DNA from: Aliivibrio_A sp016764915
GTDB taxonomy: Bacteria; Pseudomonadota; Gammaproteobacteria; Enterobacterales; Vibrionaceae
Assembly: GCA_965224595.1 (NCBI GenBank)
Contig: OZ245058.1
Span: 1,054,001-1,118,000, forward strand
Length of the DNA stretch: 64,000 nucleotides
Direction of reading: 5' to 3'
Below are positions 53,658-61,345 of this stretch, piece after piece. The stretch's first letter is position 1. The number at the start of each line of letters is the position of its first letter. Below the pieces are notes generated by a model. That model was not told the origin of the DNA, did not search any database, and saw only the letters and a program-made list of their open reading frames with translations. The translations under genes were made by a program, and so were the position numbers.

Positions 53658-53915
53658 TCAATAACTCAACTTGCTGTTGATGTTGTCTGCGGTGATCTGC
53701 AGGTTCTCTATTCTCAAAAACAGTTCATCACTCACTTCTGCAGTGAATGTCTCCAACAGCGACTTTGCCTCAACTTCAAAAGCTTTGAACTCATCACGCA
53801 TTGGGTGGTTTTGAGCTGTCTGACTAACCGCAATATTGCCTAAGATTATGCTTTGGCGTACTTGTTCGGCTGTGAAAGCCAGCTTTGATAAATGGTTTAA
53901 AGAAAGTGTTTTCAT
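53658..53915 (-). CDS. Early phage protein, unknown (85 aa)
   Basis: 85 residues from the ATG at 53915 (GAGGT 5-9 nt upstream). Helical throughout (MKTLSLNHLSKLAFTAEQVRQ..., KAFEVEAKSLLETFTAEVSDELFLRIENLQ). First gene of the leftward early operon. Function unknown. Confidence 0.55.
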   Translation of the reverse strand: MKTLSLNHLSKLAFTAEQVRQSIILGNIAVSQTAQNHPMRDEFKAFEVEAKSLLETFTAEVSDELFLRIENLQITADNINSKLSY

Positions 53916-54034
53916 TTCGTACCTCATTGCACATTGTGATCATTAAATGCTGTTGATGGTCAATAATATTACATATTGAAATATTAAAGTAAATTACAAT
54001 TTGCAATATTTTTAGTCTTAGGAAGTTTGAGGTA

Positions 54035-54059
54035 TAAAAAAACCGCCAATTAGGCGGTT
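54035..54059 (-). terminator. Terminator after the cI-type repressor gene
   Basis: Minus strand AACCGCC-TAATT-GGCGGTT followed by TTTTTTAT, 31 bases after the repressor stop. Confidence 0.88.
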
Positions 54060-54090
54060 GATGAAGATCGGAATAAGTTGAGGTTATGTT

Positions 54091-54759
54091 CTAGAACAGC
54101 TTAATTTTTGCGTCAATGACAACACCAATAATCATACAGTTACCATTGATTTCGAGCATTGAATAATCACGATTTTGAGGTTTTAAGTATTTTTTTCCAG
54201 CATCGATTACTAGACGTTTGAAGGTTGCTTCATTTTCATCTGTTAGCTTTGCAACAACAAACTTGCCATTTTCAGGTTCTACTGTTGGGTCAACTAGAAC
54301 TGCAGTTCCTTCTGGGAAGCTTGGTGAAAACAGGGATGTCATTGAGTCACCTTTAACTCGCAACCAGAATGAAGATTCACTTACGCGCTCAGTTGTCGAT
54401 AAGTGTTCGTCAATTTCGTCACGGCTATATGCTTCACATGCCTCTGTCCATAAACCAGCTTGTACTGCACTGATAACAGGAAAGGATTGCTTATAAGTAA
54501 GTTTGTCTGAGTCTATTGCCTCAGTGTTCCCTATACCAATTGAACCTGACTCAACACTTCGATCAGAGTTCAGAGTAATCGTATTTAGATCAACTTCTTT
54601 CATGATATCGGCAATATCATCCAAGCTAGGCTCTCGTTTCTTGTTGAGCCATAAGTTAACAGCACCCTGAGATTTGCCAAGCTTTTCAGCTAGCATTTCT
54701 TGGGTAATACCACGCTCTTTCATCCTAGTTTTAACCAGGTCGTTCCAATTCATTTTCAT
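54091..54759 (-). CDS. CI-like repressor with S24 autocleavage domain
   Basis: 222 residues. N-terminal HTH (KERGITQEMLAEKLGKSQGAVNLWLNKKREPSLDDIADIMKE) and a C-terminal LexA/CI peptidase: cleavage Ala-Gly in SAVQAGLWTEA, catalytic Ser in RVKGDSMTS, Lys in EATFKRLVI. So it should self-cleave when RecA is activated, making the prophage SOS-inducible. It is divergent from the Cro-like gene over the operator region 54760-54864. Confidence 0.9.
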   Translation of the reverse strand: MKMNWNDLVKTRMKERGITQEMLAEKLGKSQGAVNLWLNKKREPSLDDIADIMKEVDLNTITLNSDRSVESGSIGIGNTEAIDSDKLTYKQSFPVISAVQAGLWTEACEAYSRDEIDEHLSTTERVSESSFWLRVKGDSMTSLFSPSFPEGTAVLVDPTVEPENGKFVVAKLTDENEATFKRLVIDAGKKYLKPQNRDYSMLEINGNCMIIGVVIDAKIKLF

Positions 54760-54766
54760 ACTTAGA

Positions 54767-54823
54767 TTATTACTCTTAGTAATAAATCGTTAAACAAACA
54801 AAATGAAATAATCATTGATTATT
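54767..54823. promoter_or_regulatory. CI/Cro operators
   Basis: Two perfect dyads: 54767-54785 TTATTAC-TCTTA-GTAATAA and 54807-54823 AATAATCA-T-TGATTATT. A half-site (AATAATCA, near 54839) follows. They stand 40 bp apart between the divergent repressor and Cro-like genes. The two dyads are not the same sequence, so CI and Cro may prefer different ones. Confidence 0.65.
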
Positions 54824-54864
54824 TTAATTACAAAATGCAATAATCAAAATTAAAGGAGGTCGTA

Positions 54865-55128
54865 ATGACACAATTAAAAAAAATTCGTAGTGGCGCATTA
54901 ATTTCTCAGAAAAAATTATCTGAAAAAATTGGAGTTAGTCAGGGACAAATTGCTCTTTTAGAAAGTGGCAAGCGTAACTTTAGCCTGAGTGTGTGTTGGA
55001 AGATCGTCACTGCACTTAATGAGCTTGGAACTAAATGTAAGTTCTCTGATGTTTTTCCTAATCCAACTGAGATTAATCATAAACAAGATTTAGAAAAACA
55101 AGTGATTCATAACATTCTGGATAAATAA
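54865..55128 (+). CDS. Cro-like XRE regulator
   Basis: 87 residues, HTH at 5-60 (IRSGALISQKKLSEKIGVSQGQIALLESGKRNFSLSVCWKIVTALNELG). AAAGGAGG lies 6 nt before the ATG. Divergent from the CI-like repressor and the first rightward gene, so it takes the Cro position; the fold is also found in HipB-type antitoxins, but no toxin gene follows. Confidence 0.75.
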   Translation: MTQLKKIRSGALISQKKLSEKIGVSQGQIALLESGKRNFSLSVCWKIVTALNELGTKCKFSDVFPNPTEINHKQDLEKQVIHNILDK

Positions 55129-55147
55129 CCAGTAGTAAGGATAAACG

Positions 55148-55693
55148 ATGATAACCAGTTTAAAAGGCGTTATGCGTAACGCGATAGAAGGGTGGCGATG
55201 TGAGGTGAGCAAAGAGTTCATCGCTCAAAAAGTGGCAAGTAACTATTTCAAAATGGGACTGCCGCAAGAAGTGGATGCACAACGTAAAGATCTGCTGAAA
55301 GTACCTGGTGCCGATGACAGAAACAACACTCAAAACTTCTTTCGATATAACGAACGAAGCAGTGTTGAAGCCAAAGCAACCATCATGGATCTATTGCCAG
55401 CCATTATCAGCGTTATGCCCGTGGATAGGACATGTAAAGCACTCAACCAATTTTTAAATCCACTTGGCTTCTCTGTTGCGGCCATTGGAACCAATCACAC
55501 TCAGGTAAACCGAGATCAAATCTTGGCCCAGTTCAGTAAAGAGTCGAGTGAGGCTTTCCGCTCTGTCCTTCTGTTAAGTGAAAACGCGAGCATTGACCAG
55601 CTACGCGCCGCTTTCAAAGAAGTTCAAGAGAGCGAAGGCGCTCACGAACCTCTTATGAATTATCTAGAAACTCTAATTTCAACTAAGAAATAA
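55148..55693 (+). CDS. YdaT/CII-like phage regulator
   Basis: 181 residues. The stretch KVASNYFKMGLP...LKVPGADDRNNTQNFFRYNERSSVEAKATIMDLLPAIISVMPVDRTC follows the YdaT pattern (YLxxGG-LPLVPG-NNxQNxFR...KIxxLxPAIxAxLP) of the E. coli Rac prophage. YdaT-type proteins stand in the place of CII downstream of a Cro-like gene and are toxic when overproduced. AAGGA 7 nt before the ATG. Confidence 0.65.
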   Translation: MITSLKGVMRNAIEGWRCEVSKEFIAQKVASNYFKMGLPQEVDAQRKDLLKVPGADDRNNTQNFFRYNERSSVEAKATIMDLLPAIISVMPVDRTCKALNQFLNPLGFSVAAIGTNHTQVNRDQILAQFSKESSEAFRSVLLLSENASIDQLRAAFKEVQESEGAHEPLMNYLETLISTKK

Positions 55694-55695
55694 GG

Positions 55696-55717
55696 ACTTT
55701 GTGCAATGAGTCTTTCA
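55696..55717. repeat. 22-bp perfect inverted repeat, right copy
   Basis: Reverse complement of 52253-52274; contains the ATG at 55706. See the left copy. Confidence 0.85.
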
Positions 55718-55837
55718 TATCAAAACATCTGCGGACAAATGTTATGGATCGCATGCAATGGACACTGCCGCTTTGTCGTTTCTCGTCACAAGGCATTCGA
55801 AATTTTTGAAGCAATCAAGGCGAGGGCGGCGAAATGA
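55706..55837 (+). CDS. Small phage protein (43 aa)
   Basis: 43 residues: MSLSYQNICGQMLWIACNGH, then a basic end with EIFEAIKARAAK. AAGGA lies 8 nt before the ATG at 55706. The stop overlaps the next start (ATGA). Two Cys and several aromatic residues, but no motif recognised. Confidence 0.55.
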   Translation: MSLSYQNICGQMLWIACNGHCRFVVSRHKAFEIFEAIKARAAK

Positions 55838-56073
55838 AAAACCAACTGATCGATCTAAATAATCATCTGTTTGCCCAAATGGAGCGCTTATCTGATGAAA
55901 GTCTCTCTGAACAAGAGGTTCAATTAGAGATTGGCCGTTCAAAAGCTGTCGCTATGGTTTCAAAGCAGATTGTCGATAACGCACGGCTTGCTCTCGATGC
56001 TCAACAGTTCAGTACTGAGTACGCAGGTAGAACAGAGTTACCAGAAATGATTGGAGGTAAGGTTCATGCCTAA
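55834..56073 (+). CDS. Hypothetical phage protein (79 aa)
   Basis: 79 residues, helical, acidic N-terminal part (MKNQLIDLNNHLFAQMERLSDESLSEQEVQLEIGRSKAVAMVSKQIVDNARLALDAQ). ATGA overlap upstream and 8-base overlap with the HNH gene downstream, so it lies in a tight early operon. Function unknown. Confidence 0.65.
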   Translation: MKNQLIDLNNHLFAQMERLSDESLSEQEVQLEIGRSKAVAMVSKQIVDNARLALDAQQFSTEYAGRTELPEMIGGKVHA

Positions 56074-56686
56074 AGGACAGTGTCACTCATACAGCGATGA
56101 ACAGAGAGCCTTTTTAAAAGGTAATCGTGTGCTGCCTAGAAAAGAGTTAACCAATCAGTTTAATCAACAATTCGGTACCCAGATCAACGTTGGCGCCATA
56201 TCAGCTTATTGTAAACGTCATGGCTGGTTAACTGGGCGTGATGGCAAGTTAGTAAAAGGCAATCAACCCTGGAACACGGGTACCAAAGGCGTATGTAAAC
56301 CTAACTCTGGTAGCTTTCAAAAAGGGATAACACCAGTTAATCGAAAGCCATTAGGACATGAGCGTATCTGTTCTAAGGATGGTTTTGTTCTGATTAAAGT
56401 TGATGAGCCTAATCCATACACCGAGGCCAAAACACGGTACCGGCATAAACACCATGTTGTGTGGGAGAAGAATAATGGTCAGATCCCTGATAAGCATGTG
56501 ATCAGGTTCATCGATGGTGACCCGTTAAACTGCGTTATTGAAAACCTAATCTGTGTGAAGAAATCCGTCAACATGCGAATGAACCAGAACGGCGTGAATG
56601 ATCTGCCTGTAGAGCTAAGACCAACCGCAAAAGCGATAGCTGAACTTGAAGTAAAACTGTTCGAGAAGGCGAGGGCAAGCCAATGA
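56066..56686 (+). CDS. HNH endonuclease-like phage protein
   Basis: 206 residues from the ATG at 56066 with GGAGG 8 nt upstream; the upstream TTG at 56051 is less likely. HNH_3 core near 125-165: YRHKHHVVWEKNNGQIPDKHVIRFIDGDPLNCVIENLICV (His-His, Asn-Asn-Gly, the D-G-D-x-x-N-x-x-x-x-N-L motif). The N-terminus resembles a DNA-binding helix pair. Such genes sit next to replication genes in many lambdoid phages and may be free-standing homing nucleases. Confidence 0.82.
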   Translation: MPKGQCHSYSDEQRAFLKGNRVLPRKELTNQFNQQFGTQINVGAISAYCKRHGWLTGRDGKLVKGNQPWNTGTKGVCKPNSGSFQKGITPVNRKPLGHERICSKDGFVLIKVDEPNPYTEAKTRYRHKHHVVWEKNNGQIPDKHVIRFIDGDPLNCVIENLICVKKSVNMRMNQNGVNDLPVELRPTAKAIAELEVKLFEKARASQ

Positions 56687-57390
56687 GCATGATGTTAATG
56701 GTAAAGGCGATGAGCATTAAAGTGGGCAACCCAACCCGTAAGCTTGTGCTGCTGAAATTGGCCGATAACGCGAACGATAACGGTAAGTGCTGGCCATCGT
56801 ATGACAATATTGCAGAGTTGTGTGAAATCGACCGCCGAACTGCCATGCGACACATCAAAGCATTAACCGAAGCTGGCTTGGTGACTCTTACATATCGCAA
56901 GGGTGAAAAGGGCAATTCAAGCAACATGTACCACCTGCATTTAGGGGGTGACAATTTGACACCCCCTAGTGACACACGATCACCAACGGTAGTGTCAGAG
57001 GATCACCAACCTAGTGATCCTGTGTCACCCAGAACCAGTCATAGAACCAGTCAATTAGAACCAGTAAAAAATATAAAAAAGTCTTTGGTAGAAATTAACG
57101 ATATTCCTGAAGCATTAAATCTAGTTGCATGGCAGCAGTGGCTTGAGTATCGAACACTCATTAAGAAAAAATTCAAAACCAAACGGGGCGAGATGAACGC
57201 CATCACCACGCTGCTTGAGCTATCTCGAAGTGATATAGAGCTGCAGCAACGCATTGTCGATCAATCCATCGACAACGAATGGCAAGGGCTGTTCGAACTG
57301 AAGAATCAGTCATCCAGTCGCATGAACGACATCACTGAATATTCACCAGAGCTCGATGCATCGCAGTTTGCTGCTCCCAAAGGTTACTAA
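56683..57390 (+). CDS. O-like replication initiator with internal origin
   Basis: 235 residues. An HTH_36 winged helix near 14-90 (KLVLLKLADNANDNGKCWPSYDNIAELCEIDRRTAMRHIKALTEAGLVTL), a low-complexity linker encoded by repeats (residues 90-125), and a C-terminal helical part for DnaC binding. It takes the lambda O place directly before dnaC. AT-rich sequence and direct repeats lie inside the gene, as in lambda. ATGA overlap with the HNH gene. Confidence 0.78.
   Translation: MSMMLMVKAMSIKVGNPTRKLVLLKLADNANDNGKCWPSYDNIAELCEIDRRTAMRHIKALTEAGLVTLTYRKGEKGNSSNMYHLHLGGDNLTPPSDTRSPTVVSEDHQPSDPVSPRTSHRTSQLEPVKNIKKSLVEINDIPEALNLVAWQQWLEYRTLIKKKFKTKRGEMNAITTLLELSRSDIELQQRIVDQSIDNEWQGLFELKNQSSSRMNDITEYSPELDASQFAAPKGY
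56978..57080 (+). other. Candidate phage replication origin (iterons)
   Basis: Within the O-like gene: GATCACCAAC at 56978-56987 and 57001-57010; AGAACCAGT at 57031-57039, 57043-57051 and 57057-57065, spaced 12 and 14 bp; then an A-rich stretch 57066-57080. Repeats followed by an easily melted region inside the initiator gene is the lambda-type origin layout. Confidence 0.55.
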
Positions 57391-57399
57391 GGAATTATC

Positions 57400-58128
57400 A
57401 TGAATTTAATGACTCGATTACAACAAATGGTTCCAGCGCATATTGTTCCTCACACACAAGAACGCATGGCAGAAATTGCGAAAGAGTGCGAACAGAGCGT
57501 ATCAGACAAAGCGCGCGAGAATAACCAAACAAGCCTGGTCGAATCTATCTTTGGTCGCAGTGGTATCAAGAAGCGTCACTTGAGCTGCAGCTTTGAAAAC
57601 TACATCACAGAGATTCAAGGCCAACGCCAGGCATACAACCAGGCGAAAAACTGGTTGGTGAATTATCGCAATGGAGCAAGTTGCAGTTTTGTTTTCTCAG
57701 GTACACCAGGCACAGGTAAAAATCACTTAGCGTGTGCCATTGCCAATCGTGTGATGGCGCGAAAAAACTCAGTGCTAGTGATCACCGTGGCGGATCTGAT
57801 GCTCAAGATTCGCGATAAATACAACGCCAATTCAAACATGACCGAAGCGCAGTTCATGAAGTACCTCGGTAACTTAGATCTATTAATTCTTGATGAAGTA
57901 GGCGTTCAACGCATGAGCGACCACGAAAAGCTGATGATGAACATGATCATCGATGCTCGCTACACCCACGAGAAACCAACTGGCATTTTAACCAACTTGA
58001 ATACAGAGCGCTTAACCGACGTTTTGGGACCAAGAGTGATGGAACGTCTACTTGAAAACAATGGCGAGTGGGTGGCGTTCTCATGGCCGAGTTACAGAAA
58101 GAACAGAGCACTGAAGGCGGTGTCATGA
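57400..58128 (+). CDS. dnaC: DnaC-like helicase loader
   Basis: 242 residues. AAA+ ATPase with the DnaC-type Walker A GTPGTGKNHLACAI, Walker B LDLLILDEVGVQ, and sensor region GILTNLNTERLTDVLGPRVMERLLE. It loads the host DnaB helicase at the phage origin. 9 bases after the O-like gene; the stop overlaps the next start. Confidence 0.88.
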   Translation: MNLMTRLQQMVPAHIVPHTQERMAEIAKECEQSVSDKARENNQTSLVESIFGRSGIKKRHLSCSFENYITEIQGQRQAYNQAKNWLVNYRNGASCSFVFSGTPGTGKNHLACAIANRVMARKNSVLVITVADLMLKIRDKYNANSNMTEAQFMKYLGNLDLLILDEVGVQRMSDHEKLMMNMIIDARYTHEKPTGILTNLNTERLTDVLGPRVMERLLENNGEWVAFSWPSYRKNRALKAVS

Positions 58129-58319
58129 AGGGTATTTTTTATAACAACGGAGGCCAAACCGTCAACGTGGAGCCATTAGCACTAAGCAATGATTGGAGCC
58201 AAGCGATCGCTGAAGCTGTAGAACATATCAAAGGTGAGGTGATCACCACCGCCAACCACTTTGCTCTCGTTGGCAGTGACAAAGTGAGAGTGCTAATTGT
58301 GGATGAGAGTGAAAAATGA
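58125..58319 (+). CDS. Hypothetical phage protein (64 aa)
   Basis: 64 residues from the ATG at 58125, overlapping the dnaC stop (ATGA). MKGIFYNNGGQTVNVEPLALSNDWSQAIAEAVEHIKGEVITTANHFALVGSDKVRVLIVDESEK looks like a small alpha/beta protein. Unknown; stop overlaps the Q-like start. Confidence 0.6.
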   Translation: MKGIFYNNGGQTVNVEPLALSNDWSQAIAEAVEHIKGEVITTANHFALVGSDKVRVLIVDESEK

Positions 58320-58900
58320 ATATTGAACGTCTAATCGCAAAGTTTGATTTAAAAGGGATTAACTACGAGCCATCAAAAGGTGGCAAAGCGTTAATGACAT
58401 TGGAAGAACAGCTAGCCACTGTCGGTATTGCATGGAAGCAATCACCAGTAGGGTTCCTGGTGTTGTTTGTTGAGTGCCTGAACGATGCTCAGTCAGCTAA
58501 GCAGCTCTTCAAAGCCACCATGATTGAAGCCAATATCCTAATGGAAACATGGCGTGGTACCTATCCTGATAAAGCGCTTAACGCACTGTGCATCACCGCC
58601 ATTGCAGAAGCCACACAACCACAAGGCCAAATCTGCCCGGAGTGCAATGGTTCAGGGAAAGTGAGGAGCAAATGCAAACACTCGGTCAAATGCCCATGCT
58701 GCGACGATGGCCGTATACAATGGACTCAAGAAACCCGGTTTGCTTATTTTTGTATAACAATGAGGACCACTTATTCGCGTTTTCGTAAGTACATGCCTAT
58801 CATCAAAGCTTTGGTGGATTGGATTTCTGGTCATAGGAATGAAGCGGTGCTGGCGGTAGAGGGGAGAATGAGTGCAGAGAGAGCGGTTGAGTTGGTATGA
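58316..58900 (+). CDS. Q-like late antiterminator
   Basis: 194 residues with a DnaJ-type zinc motif ICPECNGSGKVRSKC...VKCPCCDDGR near 107-132 and a C-terminal HTH-like part (TRFAYFCITMRTTYSRFRKYMPIIKALVDWI). This layout is typical of antitermination proteins of the 82/21 type. Position between DnaC and the lysis genes, with a promoter plus close terminators downstream (61003-61121), supports the late antiterminator role. Confidence 0.72.
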   Translation: MNIERLIAKFDLKGINYEPSKGGKALMTLEEQLATVGIAWKQSPVGFLVLFVECLNDAQSAKQLFKATMIEANILMETWRGTYPDKALNALCITAIAEATQPQGQICPECNGSGKVRSKCKHSVKCPCCDDGRIQWTQETRFAYFCITMRTTYSRFRKYMPIIKALVDWISGHRNEAVLAVEGRMSAERAVELV

Positions 58901-58981
58901 AGATATGAGTTTGTTGTTTATGGATGAATTTTAAATGATGGCGCTGGACAAATTGACAATGTTGAGGAAATAAGTTGTATG

Positions 58982-60760
58982 TTATTGAACGGAAGTTCTT
59001 CTTTTCTTGAAGTCAATAATTACAGCGTTAATTCTATTTATAAGAGGTTTGAATTCTTTAAAATCAATCGTTTTATATTTACGGTTGATTACCTGTTCCG
59101 CAAATATTCTTTTTCCATAGTACAAAGATTTATTTTTATTTACTAAATCATCATCTGATCGAAAACTTTTAGCCCCGAGTTTGTGATTTAGTATGTCATT
59201 AGTAAAAAAACTCTCTATACAGGTTTCACTTTTATTATTCATGTGAGGTGTTTTCACTAAATATAAATTGTGACATATGTAATAAAAATCATCGTCACTG
59301 TTTATGCTTGGTGAACTACCATTTTTCTCTCTCACTCTGTTTTTTTTATTTCCGCCTTTTTTATAAGGGTTAATAATTTCATTTGCAGCGCTAAATACTG
59401 GAATGCCACCAGTATCATTGTCAGTTAATATTATAACAGGGAATTCCGGCTCCCAAGCTCTTATCTGTCTAATGTTTTTTTGATAACTTCCGATTAATGT
59501 TTTCATATCCCCAGTTCCACCACATAACTCGAGTATATCGGTTACAGTTTTAGTGAATTTAAGGAATTTAACATTGAAATTGAATTTTTCGCTTTTCAAC
59601 GAAACAAGATTGGAATATTCGACATGCATGTTTTTTAATGCTGATTTGATATATATGTCATCAGTAATACCTTCACAAATAATCAATGGTTTATTACTTT
59701 TCCCAAAATGGCTAAAGAATAGGAAGTCTTTATACATTTTTCTAAACTGAGTTGGATTATTTCTTTTTTCAGTATAACTTCTTAAGTCACTTGATTCCTT
59801 AACTAAATTGATATGACTTAAGATTCCTCCTAGTTTCTCTGGTGTTGCAAGATCAATATCTTCTTCTGTTGTGATGTCAAATGGTGATATCTCACTTTGT
59901 ATTTTATAATTACCATATGTAAGGTAATTATGAACTAAAGCTCTAGATTTTAAATAGTAATCACGCCTAATATTGACTTTATTATTTACTACTAGCCCAG
60001 TGACAACTTGTCTTTGGGATTCATGCTGTAGTCTTGTTTTATCAGTATTAACGTTAAAGTGACAATGTTTCAATACTCTCATTATTTTAGGATGAAGCTC
60101 GAATTCATTACTCTTATTGATCCTCGCAATTTTTTTTGGAAATTCTTTTTTATTTGTGCTGAAAGTGATATCGTCAGCATATCTTGAGTAAAAACAATTA
60201 TTTTTCTTAGCTTCATTGACTAAATTAATATCTAAGATATGCGCAATTAAATTGGAAACTACCGGAGAGCAAGGACTTCCTTGTGGCAGTTTATTATCGT
60301 GACAGCAAATTTGAGCAATTATTGTTGCTACTTTTTCGGATAGTTCAAAATTATTGTTTTTAATGAAATAGCCTCTAACTCGACCGAAATGTATACTTCC
60401 AAAAAAATCTTCGAGATCGAAATTTAAAACATGCCTTCTATTCTGGTGACATTTAGCATTCGTGATTATAGAATATCCATCTTTAAAACCATGAGATAAT
60501 GTTTTGTTGTTGCCATCAATTTCTTTTAAACATTCAGATAATAAAGAAGCTAAATTTTCTTGCAATTGTTTTAATTTATCAATGGGTGCGGAAATTGTTC
60601 TTTTTTGTCCATTTTTCTTATCTATTTCAAAAGTTTTGTATTTCTTTTCATCAGGAATACGGTAAAGAATAAATGATAAGGACTGGGTTTTATAGCCTAG
60701 TAATTCTGCAAGTGAGGCTAAATCTTTAGTATTTTGTAGTTGAGTAAGAAGACTAGACAA
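58982..60760 (-). CDS. Retron reverse transcriptase fused to TOPRIM (Ec67/Eco2-like)
   Basis: 592 residues from a TTG with AAAGG 9 nt upstream; no in-frame ATG fits. RT domain 1-310: FDLEDFFGSIH (115-), LPQGSPCSPVVSNLIAH (158-174, with the retron NxxxH feature), YADD (194-197), and the retron VTG (253-255). TOPRIM domain from about 355: IICEGITDD with E363, and ILTDNDTGG with D447/D449. This fusion is that of retron Ec67 (Eco2), a known anti-phage system. Encoded against the phage late genes, between Q and the late promoter, and more AT-rich than either side. Confidence 0.93.
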   Translation of the reverse strand: MSSLLTQLQNTKDLASLAELLGYKTQSLSFILYRIPDEKKYKTFEIDKKNGQKRTISAPIDKLKQLQENLASLLSECLKEIDGNNKTLSHGFKDGYSIITNAKCHQNRRHVLNFDLEDFFGSIHFGRVRGYFIKNNNFELSEKVATIIAQICCHDNKLPQGSPCSPVVSNLIAHILDINLVNEAKKNNCFYSRYADDITFSTNKKEFPKKIARINKSNEFELHPKIMRVLKHCHFNVNTDKTRLQHESQRQVVTGLVVNNKVNIRRDYYLKSRALVHNYLTYGNYKIQSEISPFDITTEEDIDLATPEKLGGILSHINLVKESSDLRSYTEKRNNPTQFRKMYKDFLFFSHFGKSNKPLIICEGITDDIYIKSALKNMHVEYSNLVSLKSEKFNFNVKFLKFTKTVTDILELCGGTGDMKTLIGSYQKNIRQIRAWEPEFPVIILTDNDTGGIPVFSAANEIINPYKKGGNKKNRVREKNGSSPSINSDDDFYYICHNLYLVKTPHMNNKSETCIESFFTNDILNHKLGAKSFRSDDDLVNKNKSLYYGKRIFAEQVINRKYKTIDFKEFKPLINRINAVIIDFKKRRTSVQ

Positions 60761-60785
60761 ACAATTACCTTTATTTTAAGTAAGG

Positions 60786-60922
60786 TGCTTACAGGCACTC
60801 ATTTGCGATTTACAACTTGCAACATATTATTTAACAGCTTAATTACATTTAGAGCAGAAGCTCCTAGCATCTATCAATATATTGAGAAACTCAATAATAA
60901 AATCTGCCTGTAAGCAACGTGC
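60786..60922 (-). ncRNA. Retron msr-msd RNA
   Basis: Perfect 12-bp inverted repeats TGCTTACAGGCA (a1, 60905-60916) and its complement (a2, 60786-60797). Just after a1 the sequence GGCAGATTT equals Ec67 RNA; the first G (60904) is the predicted branching guanosine. msr holds two hairpins: 60880-60896 (7-bp, AAA loop) and 60850-60866. The 3' end GAGTGCCTG also equals Ec67. A TATAGT -10 box at 60925-60930 puts the start near 60918. The RNA runs directly into the RT gene 26 bases later. Confidence 0.88.
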
Positions 60923-61002
60923 ATACTATACAAAAATTAATATAAATCAATGAATTAAATTAAAATTTAAAATGAAACTCTAGGTGTTAGTCAATTTTTT
61001 AT

Positions 61003-61031
61003 TTGACAAGTTTTTTAAAACTCCGTACTGT
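61003..61031 (+). promoter_or_regulatory. Late promoter (pR'-like)
   Basis: TTGACA, a 17-bp spacer, and TACTGT. The transcript would start near 61038, only 7 bases before the first terminator stem, as in lambdoid pR'-tR' units that need Q. The -10 box is weak, the -35 perfect. Confidence 0.6.
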
Positions 61032-61044
61032 TCCCATATTGAAA

Positions 61045-61121
61045 AACCTCGCCCACCCGGCGGGGTTTTTTTATATCTGCAATTTATGACGTTTACTGGC
61101 ACCTTTCGAGGTGCTTTTTTT
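61045..61121 (+). terminator. Tandem terminators (tR'-like) before the lysis genes
   Basis: 61045-61072: AACCTCGCC-CACCC-GGCGGGGTT then T-run. 61099-61121: GCACCT-TTCG-AGGTGC then TTTTTTT, a stable tetraloop hairpin ending 12 bases before the holin ATG. Late genes would be silent unless an antiterminator acts. Confidence 0.85.
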
Positions 61122-61132
61122 ATGGGTGAAAT

Positions 61133-61345
61133 ATGCAAGAAAAGATCAGTTCTTTGTCCGCGTATATCTCTGGTTGGGCTTTTGCTTTGTTTGGTACCTA
61201 CTCATTGCAAGATTGGATGAGCATCGTTGGTGGTGTGTGCGTGGTGTCTACCGTGTTCATCAACCGACACTACAAACAAAAAACGCTCGAAGAAATTCGC
61301 AAACGTCCCGTCAGCGAGAAATTATATGAAGAGATTAGCGACTAA
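61133..61345 (+). CDS. Phage holin
   Basis: 70 residues: ISGWAFALFGTYSLQDWMSIVGGVCVVSTVFINRHY gives two membrane helices with a short loop, then a charged tail. Resembles the HP1-type holin family. It times lysis by permeabilising the inner membrane, here also releasing the SAR-type endolysin. The endolysin start overlaps its end by 20 bases. Confidence 0.78.
   Translation: MQEKISSLSAYISGWAFALFGTYSLQDWMSIVGGVCVVSTVFINRHYKQKTLEEIRKRPVSEKLYEEISD

Noticed and set aside
54865..55693. Toxin-antitoxin pair (HipB-like plus YdaT)
   Set aside because: Position between CI and the replication genes and the divergent operators fit Cro/CII roles better; YdaT toxicity is known only on overproduction.
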